A DNA stretch of 64,000 bases from Solwaraspora sp. WMMD406 (GTDB lineage Bacteria; Actinomycetota; Actinomycetes; Mycobacteriales; Micromonosporaceae), in the NCBI RefSeq assembly GCF_029626025.1, contig NZ_JARUBF010000001.1, positions 620,001 through 684,000 on the forward strand, in the 5' to 3' direction. A model generated the notes under the pieces. The model did no database searches, was not told where the DNA came from, and saw only the letters and a list, made by a program, of their open reading frames with translations. Within the stretch, counting starts at the first letter, position 1. Each line of letters begins with the position of its first letter. Shown in pieces: positions 35,536 through 43,317 of this stretch. The translations under genes were made by a program, and so were the position numbers.

Positions 35536-36438
35536 CAGCGAGGTCTCGGTCATTCCCGGCGCCACGTTGACTTCGAGCACGTGTGGTCGGCCAGCGGCAT
35601 CGACGATCAGGTCGACTCGGGACAGGTCCCGCAGGCCGAGCGCCTGATGGGCGGCGACAGCCGTCGCCGCCACATCGGCGGCGACGGACGCGTCCAGTCG
35701 CGCCGGGGCGTGCCAGGTGGTCAAGCCGGCGGTGTACCGGGCGGCGTAGTCGTACACCCCGTTGCGCGGAACGATCTCCACCGCTGGCAGCGCCGCCGGG
35801 CCGGAACCCAGATCGACGACGGACACCGCAACGTCCATGCCCGGCACGTAGCGTTCCACCAACGCCGTCGTGTCGTACGCGAAGCATCCGACCATCGCCG
35901 CGGAGAGCTCTCCGGCTTCCCTGACGACGGCGGCGCCGAGCCCGGAGCCACCTTGCGCCGGCTTGACCATCAGTGGGAGCCCGAGGCGTTCGACGATCCG
36001 GTCCAGCACCGCGACCGCACCGAGTTCGGAGAACCGGTCGTGCGGCAGCGCGACCCAATCAGGCGTCGGGATTTGTGCCTCGCGCAACACGGCCTTCGCC
36101 GAAGGCTTGTCCCAGGCCAGACGCGACGCCCGGGCGTCGCAACCGACGTACGGTACGCCGCACAGGTCCAGTACGCCGCGCAGCGACCCGTCCTCGCCGG
36201 TCGCTCCGTGCAAAGCGATCACCACGGCGTCCGGCGGATCGGCCCGCAACGCGGGCAGCAGGGTCACGTCGGCGTCGCGCAGCTCAGCCTCCAAGCCGGC
36301 GGAACGCAGTGCGTCGAGGACCCGCCGGCCGGAACGCAGCGAGACGTCCCGCTCGTAGGAGAGTCCTCCGGCGAGGACCAGAACACGCAGATCCTGCGCG
36401 CGCGCCGCGGCGCTGGGTTCGTCCGACTGTGGGCTCAT
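35449..36438 (-). CDS. D-alanine-D-alanine ligase family ATP-grasp protein
   Basis: The 329-residue protein has the N-terminal LRVLVLAGGLSYERDVSLRS and IALHGATGEDGSLRGVLDLC. The ATP-grasp core has LPLMVKPAQGGSGLGAAVVR, and the metal-binding end is HVLEVNVAPGMTETSLLPLA. These match Ddl ligases, which join two D-Ala for peptidoglycan. The ATG at 36438 gives the typical start, with an optional 21-codon extension. It lies seven bases after the aminotransferase stop, so the two are probably cotranscribed. It could be a ddl paralogue with another substrate; the main ddl may be elsewhere. Confidence 0.8.
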   Translation of the reverse strand: MSPQSDEPSAAARAQDLRVLVLAGGLSYERDVSLRSGRRVLDALRSAGLEAELRDADVTLLPALRADPPDAVVIALHGATGEDGSLRGVLDLCGVPYVGCDARASRLAWDKPSAKAVLREAQIPTPDWVALPHDRFSELGAVAVLDRIVERLGLPLMVKPAQGGSGLGAAVVREAGELSAAMVGCFAYDTTALVERYVPGMDVAVSVVDLGSGPAALPAVEIVPRNGVYDYAARYTAGLTTWHAPARLDASVAADVAATAVAAHQALGLRDLSRVDLIVDAAGRPHVLEVNVAPGMTETSLLPLAVQAGGLDLGNLLATLVHLAASRPA

Positions 36439-36445
36439 GCCCGAA

Positions 36446-37759
36446 TCATGCCAAGTCAGGCCCGGGGGTGTCCGCGCCGGGGCGCTGCCGACGGCTACCA
36501 CCGCCGGTCACCGGGCCGAACACCTCACGCATGGCGGCTTCCCGCTCCATCACCCCGGCCAACCGGCGGACTCCCTCCCGAATCCGCTCAGGCGGCGGGA
36601 ACGAGAAATTGAGTCGCATGTTGCCGGCCCCCGAGCCGTCGGCGTAGAAACCGGTACCGGGCACGTAGGCCACCCGCGCCGCGATCGCCCGGGGAACCAT
36701 CGCCTTGGCGTCCAGCCCCTGCGGCAGCTGAGCCCAGACGAACAGCCCGCCGCTCGGCCTGGTCCAGCTCGTGCCGGCCGGCATCAGGTCGTCGAGCGCG
36801 CCGAGCAGCGCGTCGCGCCGCTCCCGGTAGACCTCACGGTAGGTCTTGAGCTGCTCCCGCCACGGCATGGTCGCCAGGTACGTCGAGACCGCGGCTTGGG
36901 CGTAGGCGCTCGGGCAGAGGATCTGCGCCTCGCTGGCGATCACCAGCTTCTCCCGTACCGCGTGCGGGGCCAGGATCCAGCCCACCCGCAGGCCGGGCGC
37001 GAAGGTCTTGGAGAAGGTGCTGACGTAGAAGACGCCGTGTCTGCGGCGGGCCCGCAGCGGGGCCGGCGCGTCGCCCTCGAAGCTGAGTTGCCCGTACGGG
37101 TCATCCTCGATGACCAGCAGCCCGGCCCGCTCACAGATGTCGAGCACCTGATCGCGCCGCTCGTCGGTCAGCGTGACGCCGGTCGGATTCTGGAACGTGG
37201 GGATCGTGTACAGGAACTTGACCCGACGGCCGCTGCGCGCGGCGTCGGTGATCGCCTGCTCGAGCGCGGCCGGGATGAGCCCGTCGTCATCCATCGGTAC
37301 GTGTACCACCTGCGCCTGCGCGGCCTGGAAGACACCGAGCGCCCCGACGTACGTCGGCCCTTCCGCGAGCACCACGTCGCCCGGGTCGAGAAAGAGCCGG
37401 GCGACCAGGTCGAGCGCCTGCTGACCGCCGACGGTCACGACCACGTCCTCGGGAGAGGCCCCAGCGGACACGTCGATGCCGGAGAGAGCCATCACCTCGC
37501 AGATCCGCTCCCGCAGATCGAGGGTGCCCTGCCCGATTCCGTACTGCAGGGTGGCGGTGCCGGTCTCCGACGCCAGGCGCCCCAGCATCTCGCCGACCGC
37601 GTCCAACGGCAGCGCGGCGACGTACGGTGCGCCACCGGCGAGCGAGACGACCTCCGGTCGGCTGGCGACCGCGAACAGCGCGCGGATCTCCGAGGCGGTC
37701 ATGCCCCGGACCCGACGGGCATAGCGGTCGGTGTAGTCGTCGAGCGTCGTGCCGGTCAT
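36446..37759 (-). CDS. PLP-dependent aminotransferase, fold type I (2-aminoadipate/MocR-like)
   Basis: The 437-residue protein has the class I/II aminotransferase pattern: SLAGGAPYVAALPLDAVGEM, QYGIGQGTLDLRERICEVMA, VVTVGGQQALDLVARLFLDP and YTIPTFQNPTGVTL. The Schiff-base Lys is in YVSTFSKTFAPGLRVGWILA, and the phosphate/carboxylate Arg is near MRLNFSF. It resembles LysN/valine-pyruvate type enzymes and MocR C-terminal domains without the regulator half. The ATG at 37759 is preceded by GAGGTGAGG. The genetic link to a Ddl-like ligase could mean D-amino-acid or dipeptide metabolism. The substrate is not determinable here. Confidence 0.85.
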   Translation of the reverse strand: MTGTTLDDYTDRYARRVRGMTASEIRALFAVASRPEVVSLAGGAPYVAALPLDAVGEMLGRLASETGTATLQYGIGQGTLDLRERICEVMALSGIDVSAGASPEDVVVTVGGQQALDLVARLFLDPGDVVLAEGPTYVGALGVFQAAQAQVVHVPMDDDGLIPAALEQAITDAARSGRRVKFLYTIPTFQNPTGVTLTDERRDQVLDICERAGLLVIEDDPYGQLSFEGDAPAPLRARRRHGVFYVSTFSKTFAPGLRVGWILAPHAVREKLVIASEAQILCPSAYAQAAVSTYLATMPWREQLKTYREVYRERRDALLGALDDLMPAGTSWTRPSGGLFVWAQLPQGLDAKAMVPRAIAARVAYVPGTGFYADGSGAGNMRLNFSFPPPERIREGVRRLAGVMEREAAMREVFGPVTGGGSRRQRPGADTPGPDLA

Positions 37760-38067
37760 GACCTCACCTCGATATGCGTCGCCTCGGTGGTGTCCGGCGG
37801 ACCGCGACACGCACTGATCGTCTGATCGTAGTCCGGCGTGTCGTGGGACGGCGCGATCATTCCGGTGCCTACCACATGGCGGACGCCGGCGCTGGCTGAG
37901 ACGCCCGAGTGACCAGGGCCGGAGCGGATGCCACCGGGCCGGGTCCGCCCGACCTCTCCCCTGGCGCGACGTTGCGGCGTACGATCGCTCGTTGGGATGT
38001 GGAGACGGCGCGCGGTGAGACTCCGCGGTGTATGAACACTCGACCGTGTGGTGTGGGGGATGCGCCA
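37760..38067. other. divergent intergenic region, aminotransferase/GNAT
   Basis: No gene is supported. It carries the divergent promoters of the aminotransferase (minus) and the GNAT (plus). A small repeated CTGATCGT/TGATCGTA motif near 37817-37830 is the only thing I notice. Confidence 0.4.
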
Positions 38068-38721
38068 ATGTCGCGACGTCTGGTCAACCTGACCTTGGAC
38101 ACCTTGGAAGATCTGCCTCGGACCTGCCGGCGGTGTGTCTTCTGGGAGCTGGATCCGGCCGCCGCCGAACGGGCCTGCGCGGACGGGGATCCCGCTCTGG
38201 AGAAGGAAGCCTGGGTGTCGCAGACGCTGCTCGAATGGGGGTCCTGCGGGAAACTCGCCTACGTCGACGGCATGCCGGCCGGCTTCGTCATGTACGCTCC
38301 GCCGGCCTACCTGCCGCGTTCGATGGCCTTTCCGACCTCGCCGGTCTCCGCTGACGCGGTCCTGCTCACCACGGGCCACGTCGTCGCGCCGTTCGCCGGG
38401 GGCGGACTGGGCCGGATGCTGGTGCAGGCGGTGGCGCGCGACCTCACCAAGCGGGGCATCAAGGCGATCGAGGCGTTCGGCGTCGCCAACGCACCGGAGG
38501 GTGCCGAACCAGGTGAGCGGGGTTGTCTGGCCCCCGCCGATTTCTACCTGTCGGTGGGATTCAAGACGGTCCGCCAGCATCCACGGGTTCCACGGCTCCG
38601 ACTCGAACTACGGACCGCCCTGTCCTGGAAGTCGGACGTCGAGTACGCGCTGGAGAAGCTGCTCGGCTCGATGAGCCCGGAAAGTCTGCTCCGTCCAGCC
38701 ACCCGGGTCATGACCAACTGA
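38068..38721 (+). CDS. GNAT family acetyltransferase
   Basis: The 217-residue protein begins MSRRLVNLTLDTLEDLPRTC, with a conserved RRCVFWELDP motif of an actinobacterial GNAT subgroup. The acetyl-CoA site is probably TTGHVVAPFAGGGLGRMLVQAV (Gly-rich loop) and ADFYLSVGFKTVRQHPRVPR is the end of the fold. Proteins like this are commonly encoded next to cwlM and trxA. The ATG at 38068 follows GGGGGA; the longer frame upstream has no similarity. The acceptor is unknown. Confidence 0.8.
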   Translation: MSRRLVNLTLDTLEDLPRTCRRCVFWELDPAAAERACADGDPALEKEAWVSQTLLEWGSCGKLAYVDGMPAGFVMYAPPAYLPRSMAFPTSPVSADAVLLTTGHVVAPFAGGGLGRMLVQAVARDLTKRGIKAIEAFGVANAPEGAEPGERGCLAPADFYLSVGFKTVRQHPRVPRLRLELRTALSWKSDVEYALEKLLGSMSPESLLRPATRVMTN

Positions 38722-38753
38722 CCGGGACGGCCCACCGGCTCGCGGCTCGTCCG

Positions 38754-39911
38754 TCAGGCGTCGTTGCCCGCCGTCACCACCGCACGCAACGTTCGTACGT
38801 CGATCGAGCCGGTCGGCACGTCCAGCTCGACCGGGAAGTACATGCGTTGGACGGCGGCGACCAGCGCTTCCGCGACCCGGTCGCGGAAATCCGGATCGAT
38901 CAGCCGGGCCCGGTCACCGGCGGCGGTGAGATAGCCGACGTCGACCCGTACCGCCGGCATCCGGGTCAGTCGCAGCAATTCCCAGGTCTTGGCGTGCACC
39001 TGGCAGTCACGCAGCCCGGTCCGTACGACGATCTCACGCTGGACCAGATTGGCGAGGCGTTCGCCGACCGTCGAGGTGACCCCGTTGTCGGTGCCGTAGT
39101 GGTACGAGGCCACCCCCTCGGCCGCCGGATTGACATGGCCGTCGAGGTGCAGGGAAATGAATAGATCAGCGTCGACGTCGTTGGCGATCCGGGTACGAGC
39201 CGGATCGCTGAGTGCCGTCGCGGGACGCGGTCCCCGGGTCAGCCGTACCCGCATGCCGGCGGCCACCAGCCGGCCTTCCAACCGGCAGGCCAGGTCGTAG
39301 GCGAGATCCGCCTCGGTCCAGCGCAGCACGCCGTCGGAGACCTCCACGCCTTGGTCCGGACCGCCGTGGCCCGGGTCAACGACGATGGTCTTGCCGACGA
39401 GGTGCGGCCCCGACTCGCGGAACGCGTCCGACTCGCGCAGCCATTGCGGTCGCCCTCCGATGACCTTGCGTCCCAGCCGGCGCAACGCGTGCATCGTGTA
39501 CGGGCCGCAGGTGCCGTCGGCGGTGAGTCCCACCTCGTGCTGGAACTGGGTGACCGCCCCAGCGGTCCGGTTGCCGTACACGCCGTCCGCCCGGCCGACG
39601 TTGTAGCCCATCTCCAGCAGCCGTTCCTGCAACGCCCGGACGTCTTCGCCGACCATCGGCTCAGGCGCCGAGTGGTAGAGGGCCCGGTCGCCGAGTCGCC
39701 AGCGGGCGGCGTCCAGCGTACGCCAGGTCTCTGCCCCCACCCGGCCGTCGATGCTCAGACCACGGCTCTGCTGAAAGGTCCGTACCGCCCGTTCGGTGGC
39801 TTCGTCGAACCGGTCCAGGCCTGGATGGGGAGCCAACAGACCAAGATTGACCAGGATGGTCCGGATCTCGGCGACGGCGGGACCCTGATCGTCGCGGCGG
39901 ATGGGACGCAC
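38754..39911 (-). CDS. cwlM: CwlM-type protein: two peptidoglycan-binding domains and Amidase_3 domain
   Basis: The 385-residue protein has two PGBD-type repeats (residues ~5-70 and ~85-145; LVNLGLLAPHPGLDRFDEAT, RALQERLLEMGYNVGRADGV). The N-acetylmuramoyl-L-alanine amidase domain follows. Zinc ligands visible are His182 (VVDPGHGGPDQG), Glu200 (RWTEADL) and His255 (FISLHLDGHV). The usual catalytic Glu near the end is replaced by Asp324 (AVRVDVGYLT). It has no signal peptide, so it should be cytoplasmic. In mycobacteria CwlM is a cytoplasmic PknB substrate that activates MurA rather than a lytic enzyme. The start is GTG at 39911 after GGAGG. It follows trxA in the conserved order. Confidence 0.88.
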   Translation of the reverse strand: MRPIRRDDQGPAVAEIRTILVNLGLLAPHPGLDRFDEATERAVRTFQQSRGLSIDGRVGAETWRTLDAARWRLGDRALYHSAPEPMVGEDVRALQERLLEMGYNVGRADGVYGNRTAGAVTQFQHEVGLTADGTCGPYTMHALRRLGRKVIGGRPQWLRESDAFRESGPHLVGKTIVVDPGHGGPDQGVEVSDGVLRWTEADLAYDLACRLEGRLVAAGMRVRLTRGPRPATALSDPARTRIANDVDADLFISLHLDGHVNPAAEGVASYHYGTDNGVTSTVGERLANLVQREIVVRTGLRDCQVHAKTWELLRLTRMPAVRVDVGYLTAAGDRARLIDPDFRDRVAEALVAAVQRMYFPVELDVPTGSIDVRTLRAVVTAGNDA

Positions 39912-40062
39912 AGGACGCCGACCTCCCCTTGCCTAGCGGGACGAACCAGAGCGTAACCCGGTCGGTCGCCGCCCGCGTCGGTGTTGCGGTGATGCTGACC
40001 GGACGGGGGTACCCGCTGACCGGCCTCGCTATCCCCGATCCGACGACGAGGGTTGGGTCGTG

Positions 40063-40098
40063 ACAAAGGGCCGGGTCGCCGACGACCCGGCCCTTTGT
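40063..40098 (-). terminator. 16-bp perfect hairpin after trxA
   Basis: ACAAAGGGCCGGGTCG and its exact complement flank the loop CCGA, 42 bases past the trxA stop and before the cwlM start on the same strand. It ends the sigM-trxBA transcript. Confidence 0.85.
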
Positions 40099-40113
40099 TC
40101 TGCTCTGCTGTGT

Positions 40114-40140
40114 GGCGGTGGCGGTGGCGGTGGCGGTGGC
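40114..40140. repeat. GGTGGC hexamer microsatellite
   Basis: TGGCGG is repeated about four and a half times directly after the trxA stop codon. It is a simple repeat with no visible function. Confidence 0.85.
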
Positions 40141-40463
40141 TAGAACGCCGACTCGATCAGCTTGACCAGGTCACCCTTCGGGCGCGCTCCCGCGACGGAC
40201 TGCACCGGCTCGCCGCCCTTGAAGACGGTCAACGTCGGTACCGACATCACCCGGTACTTGCGGGCGATCTCCGGGTTCTCGTCGATGTTCAGCTTGACGA
40301 TCGCCACCTTGTCGCCCATCTCGTTGGCGATCTCCTCCAACAGCGGCGCGACCTTGCGGCACGGCTGGCACCATTCAGCCCAGAAGTCGACCAGGACCGG
40401 CTTGTCGGACATCAGTACGTCGCTGGCGAAGCTGGCCTCGGTGACCGCTCGGGTAGCTCCCAC
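40140..40463 (-). CDS. trxA: thioredoxin with a CQPC active site
   Basis: The 107-residue thioredoxin has DKPVLVDFWAEWCQPCRKVA, the cis-Pro in VMSVPTLTVFKGG and the typical C-terminal helix. The active site Cys32-Gln-Pro-Cys35 differs from the usual Cys-Gly-Pro-Cys. I chose the GTG at 40463 because GAGGAGGAGGAAT lies just upstream; an ATG at 40490 would read through that ribosome site. It is reduced by the TrxB encoded 34 bases upstream. Confidence 0.92.
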   Translation of the reverse strand: MGATRAVTEASFASDVLMSDKPVLVDFWAEWCQPCRKVAPLLEEIANEMGDKVAIVKLNIDENPEIARKYRVMSVPTLTVFKGGEPVQSVAGARPKGDLVKLIESAF

Positions 40464-40497
40464 GGGGATTCCTCCTCCTCGACCTGACATTGCCAGG

Positions 40498-41454
40498 TCA
40501 GACTTCTTCGAGTGTGGCGAGGTAACGTTCGGCGTCCAGTGCCGCCGCGCAGCCGCTGCCGGCGGCGGTGATCGCCTGCTGGTATGTGTGGTCGACCAGG
40601 TCGCCCGCAGCGAACACCCCGGGCACGCTGGTGCGGGTACTCGGCGAGTCCACCAACACGTAGCCGTTCTCGTCGAGCTCGACCTGTCCCCGGAACATCT
40701 CGCTCCGTGGATCGTGGCCGATGGCGACGAACACTCCGGTCACGTCCAAGGTCTTCGACTCGCCAGAGTGGGTGTCGCGGATGCGAACTCCGGTGACTTT
40801 ACCGTCGGTGCCGACGATCTCCTCGACGACACTGTTCCACTCGACCTTGATCTTTTCGTTGCCGAGGGCCCGGGCGGCCATGATCCGGCTGGCCCGGAAC
40901 TCGTCGCGACGGTGCACGATCGTCACCGACTCGGCGAACCGGGTCAGGAAGGTCGCTTCCTCCATGGCCGAGTCGCCACCGCCGACCACGACGATGTGCT
41001 GACCCCGGAAGAAGAAGCCGTCGCAGGTCGCGCAGGAAGACACCCCGTGGCCGAGCAGTTCCTGCTCGCCGGGTACGCCGAGGGGCCGCCACGCCGAACC
41101 GGTGGCGAGAATAACGGCTTTGGCGCGATAAGTGGATTCTCCGACGTACACCGTGCTGGCCTGTGCCGAACCAGGAGTCCCCGTGTCGGCCAGCTCGACC
41201 CTGGTGACGTCGTCGGTGATGAACTCGGCTCCGAAGCGTTCGGCCTGCTTGCGGATGGAGTCCATCAGCTCGGGGCCCATGATGCCGTCGGGGAAACCGG
41301 GGAAGTTCTCCACCTCGGTGGTGGTCATCAGTGCTCCACCCGACTGCACCCCCTCGATCACGAGCGGATTGAGGTTGGCCCGGGCGGCGTAGACCGCAGC
41401 GGTGTAACCGGCCGGACCCGAGCCGATGATGATCAGGTTGCGGACCTCGTCCAC
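40498..41454 (-). CDS. trxB: thioredoxin-disulfide reductase
   Basis: The 318-residue flavoprotein passes electrons from NADPH to thioredoxin. The FAD site is [20 protein letters not shown], the redox pair is in [12 protein letters not shown], and the NADPH-binding site is [16 protein letters not shown] with [10 protein letters not shown]. The second FAD motif is [20 protein letters not shown]. The start is GTG at 41454 with GGGAG upstream. The upstream neighbour is the anti-sigma factor gene (185-base gap), the order sigM-rsmA-trxB-trxA being conserved in actinobacteria. Control by SigM is an inference from that order. Confidence 0.96.
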   Translation of the reverse strand: MDEVRNLIIIGSGPAGYTAAVYAARANLNPLVIEGVQSGGALMTTTEVENFPGFPDGIMGPELMDSIRKQAERFGAEFITDDVTRVELADTGTPGSAQASTVYVGESTYRAKAVILATGSAWRPLGVPGEQELLGHGVSSCATCDGFFFRGQHIVVVGGGDSAMEEATFLTRFAESVTIVHRRDEFRASRIMAARALGNEKIKVEWNSVVEEIVGTDGKVTGVRIRDTHSGESKTLDVTGVFVAIGHDPRSEMFRGQVELDENGYVLVDSPSTRTSVPGVFAAGDLVDHTYQQAITAAGSGCAAALDAERYLATLEEV

Positions 41455-41638
41455 TGCCTACTCCCAAGGTGTGAGTTGCCGTGCCGTTCCTCGGTGGCCG
41501 CTGGGGGTGAACGCCCCATCCGCTAGCGATGAACGCACTGGCCAGGGGTCGATCGGCGACCGTAGATTGAAACGTCACGACGTCGAGGCGTCATTCCCGG
41601 TCCCGCGAGACGTGTGGGACGTCACGTGGCCGGCAAAG

Positions 41639-42628
41639 TCACCCTACCCGGGTCGTGTACCTGGTGTCCGCGCCGGTCGCCGGCTGGCCACACCCGGGTC
41701 CACTCACCCAGATCCACGACGCACCGGCGCTGTCGGTGAACGCGATGATCAGCGCGGGTGCCCCTTCGAAGGTCGCCAGATCCACCAGATCCACCCCGAG
41801 CGCCCCGGCATCGTGTTCGTCGGTCACCGCGGCGACGCAGCCGGACAATGCCACCGGATCGGCGAACCGGCCGAGCGCCGGTACGGCTGGCGCCTGCTGC
41901 AGGGTGATGTCCTCACCTGGTTGCGACTGGATACCCGGGCCGCTCCCGTCACGGATGTCGGCCAGTGCCCTGCCCAGGGTCGTGCTCTGGTAGTCGGTGC
42001 CGCTGGCCACGACGACCGGCCCGGCCGGCCCGGTCATCGTGGTAGCGCTCTCCTCGGGCGTATCTGCCTCGTCGCCGGCGCTCATGTCCGGGGTGCCCTC
42101 GTCCGGGGCGCCACCGGCGGTGGTGCTGGAGTCGGTGGTGAAGCCGCCGCCGACGAACTGCTGCAGACCGAACCCGGCGAACGCGACGGCCGCCGCCGCG
42201 ACGGCGATCGGTGCCGCGAAGCGCCGCCACCGGTGGCGTACCGGGGGTCGCTGCCGGACGATCGGCCGGAGCCGGGTCGGTGTCGGTGGCCCGTCCGGCG
42301 CGTTGACGGCACCATCCGTGTCAATCGCGTCATCCGCGTCGGCGGCACCGGCGGCACCGGCGTCACCTGCCGCACCGGTGTTCAGCGCGACGTTCAACCG
42401 GTGGGAAACCTCCGGCGGAATCGGCTCGGCCGTTGCGCTGCCCCACTCGGCGAGCATCGTCTCCACCAGCCGCGCGGCCCGAACCATGTCGTCGTGGGCG
42501 GTCGACCAGTCCGGGCGTTCGGCGATCAACCGGGCGACGACGGCCTGTTCCGGGGTGCCGTCGAGCGCCCCGCCGACATAATCGGCGAGCAGATCCGGAT
42601 CGACCTCCCCGAACCGGTCGGTGGTCAC
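41639..42628 (-). CDS. probable anti-sigma factor for SigM, membrane-bound
   Basis: The 329-residue protein is translated from a GTG that overlaps the sigM stop (GTGA). The cytoplasmic N-terminal ~135 residues (DPDLLADYVGGALDGTPEQA ... SAHDDMVRAARLVETMLAEW) fit an anti-sigma domain but lack the zinc-binding His-Cys-Cys motif. A single membrane helix follows (APIAVAAAAVAFAGFGLQQF), then a ~170-residue extracytoplasmic part with two Cys (ALSGCVAAV, GPGCGQP). The position right after the sigma factor and before trxB matches RsmA of M. tuberculosis. GGAGG lies upstream of the GTG. Confidence 0.82.
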   Translation of the reverse strand: MTTDRFGEVDPDLLADYVGGALDGTPEQAVVARLIAERPDWSTAHDDMVRAARLVETMLAEWGSATAEPIPPEVSHRLNVALNTGAAGDAGAAGAADADDAIDTDGAVNAPDGPPTPTRLRPIVRQRPPVRHRWRRFAAPIAVAAAAVAFAGFGLQQFVGGGFTTDSSTTAGGAPDEGTPDMSAGDEADTPEESATTMTGPAGPVVVASGTDYQSTTLGRALADIRDGSGPGIQSQPGEDITLQQAPAVPALGRFADPVALSGCVAAVTDEHDAGALGVDLVDLATFEGAPALIIAFTDSAGASWIWVSGPGCGQPATGADTRYTTRVG

Positions 42629-43317
42629 CGTTCCTCCAGGCTGCTGTCGCTTCGTGCGGACCCTGATGGGACGTCACCGAGCCGCTGCGGGTTCCGTGCC
42701 GTGAGCGACGGCACTTCATCCCGTTGCCGCACCGCCGCAGCGTCGTGCCGGGGTCGTAGATGGCCGAGGATCCCGGCCAGCCGCGCCCGGCCCCGAGCAC
42801 ACCTGCTCTTCACCGTGCCCTCCGCGACGCCGAGCATCAGCGCCACCTCGGCCACCGGATAGCCCTGTACGTCGACCAGGATCAGCGCGGCGCGTTGTTC
42901 CACCGGAAGCTCGGCCAGCGCCTGTCGGACGACCAGCGCGGTGTCGTGGTCGACGACAGGTGCGGCCGGTTCGGTACCGCGTACCGTCCGGTCGTCGTCC
43001 TGGCTGCCGTCCGGCAGCGGTACGGTCGGGTGGGCTTTGCGCCGCCGGATTCGGTCCAGGCACGCGTTGACCACGATCCGGTGCAGCCAGGTGGTGACGG
43101 CGGAGTCGCCACGGAACCGGTCGGCGCCGCGATGCGCGGACAGCAGCGCGTCCTGCAGCGCGTCGGCGGCCTCCTCCCGGTCGCCGAGGGTGCGTACGGC
43201 AACCGCCCAGAGCCGATCCTGATGCCGGCGCAGAAGCTCGGCGAAGGCGTCCGGGTCACCTTCGGCGTGCGCCCGGAGCAGGTCGTCATCGCCGAGGTCA
43301 GCCCGGCGTCCGGTCAT
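42625..43317 (-). CDS. sigM: ECF sigma factor, SigM type
   Basis: The 230-residue sigma-70 group 4 protein has region 2 DPDAFAELLRRHQDRLWAVA and TWLHRIVVNACLDRIRRRKA. Region 4 is LPVEQRAALILVDVQGYPVA, then EVALMLGVAEGTVKSRCARG. It directs RNA polymerase to stress-type promoters. The ATG at 43317 overlaps the stop of the pseudokinase gene and its own stop overlaps the anti-sigma start, so all three are coupled. Similar gene order surrounds M. tuberculosis sigM. The C-terminal ~35 residues after region 4 are an unusual polar extension. Confidence 0.92.
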   Translation of the reverse strand: MTGRRADLGDDDLLRAHAEGDPDAFAELLRRHQDRLWAVAVRTLGDREEAADALQDALLSAHRGADRFRGDSAVTTWLHRIVVNACLDRIRRRKAHPTVPLPDGSQDDDRTVRGTEPAAPVVDHDTALVVRQALAELPVEQRAALILVDVQGYPVAEVALMLGVAEGTVKSRCARGRARLAGILGHLRPRHDAAAVRQRDEVPSLTARNPQRLGDVPSGSARSDSSLEER

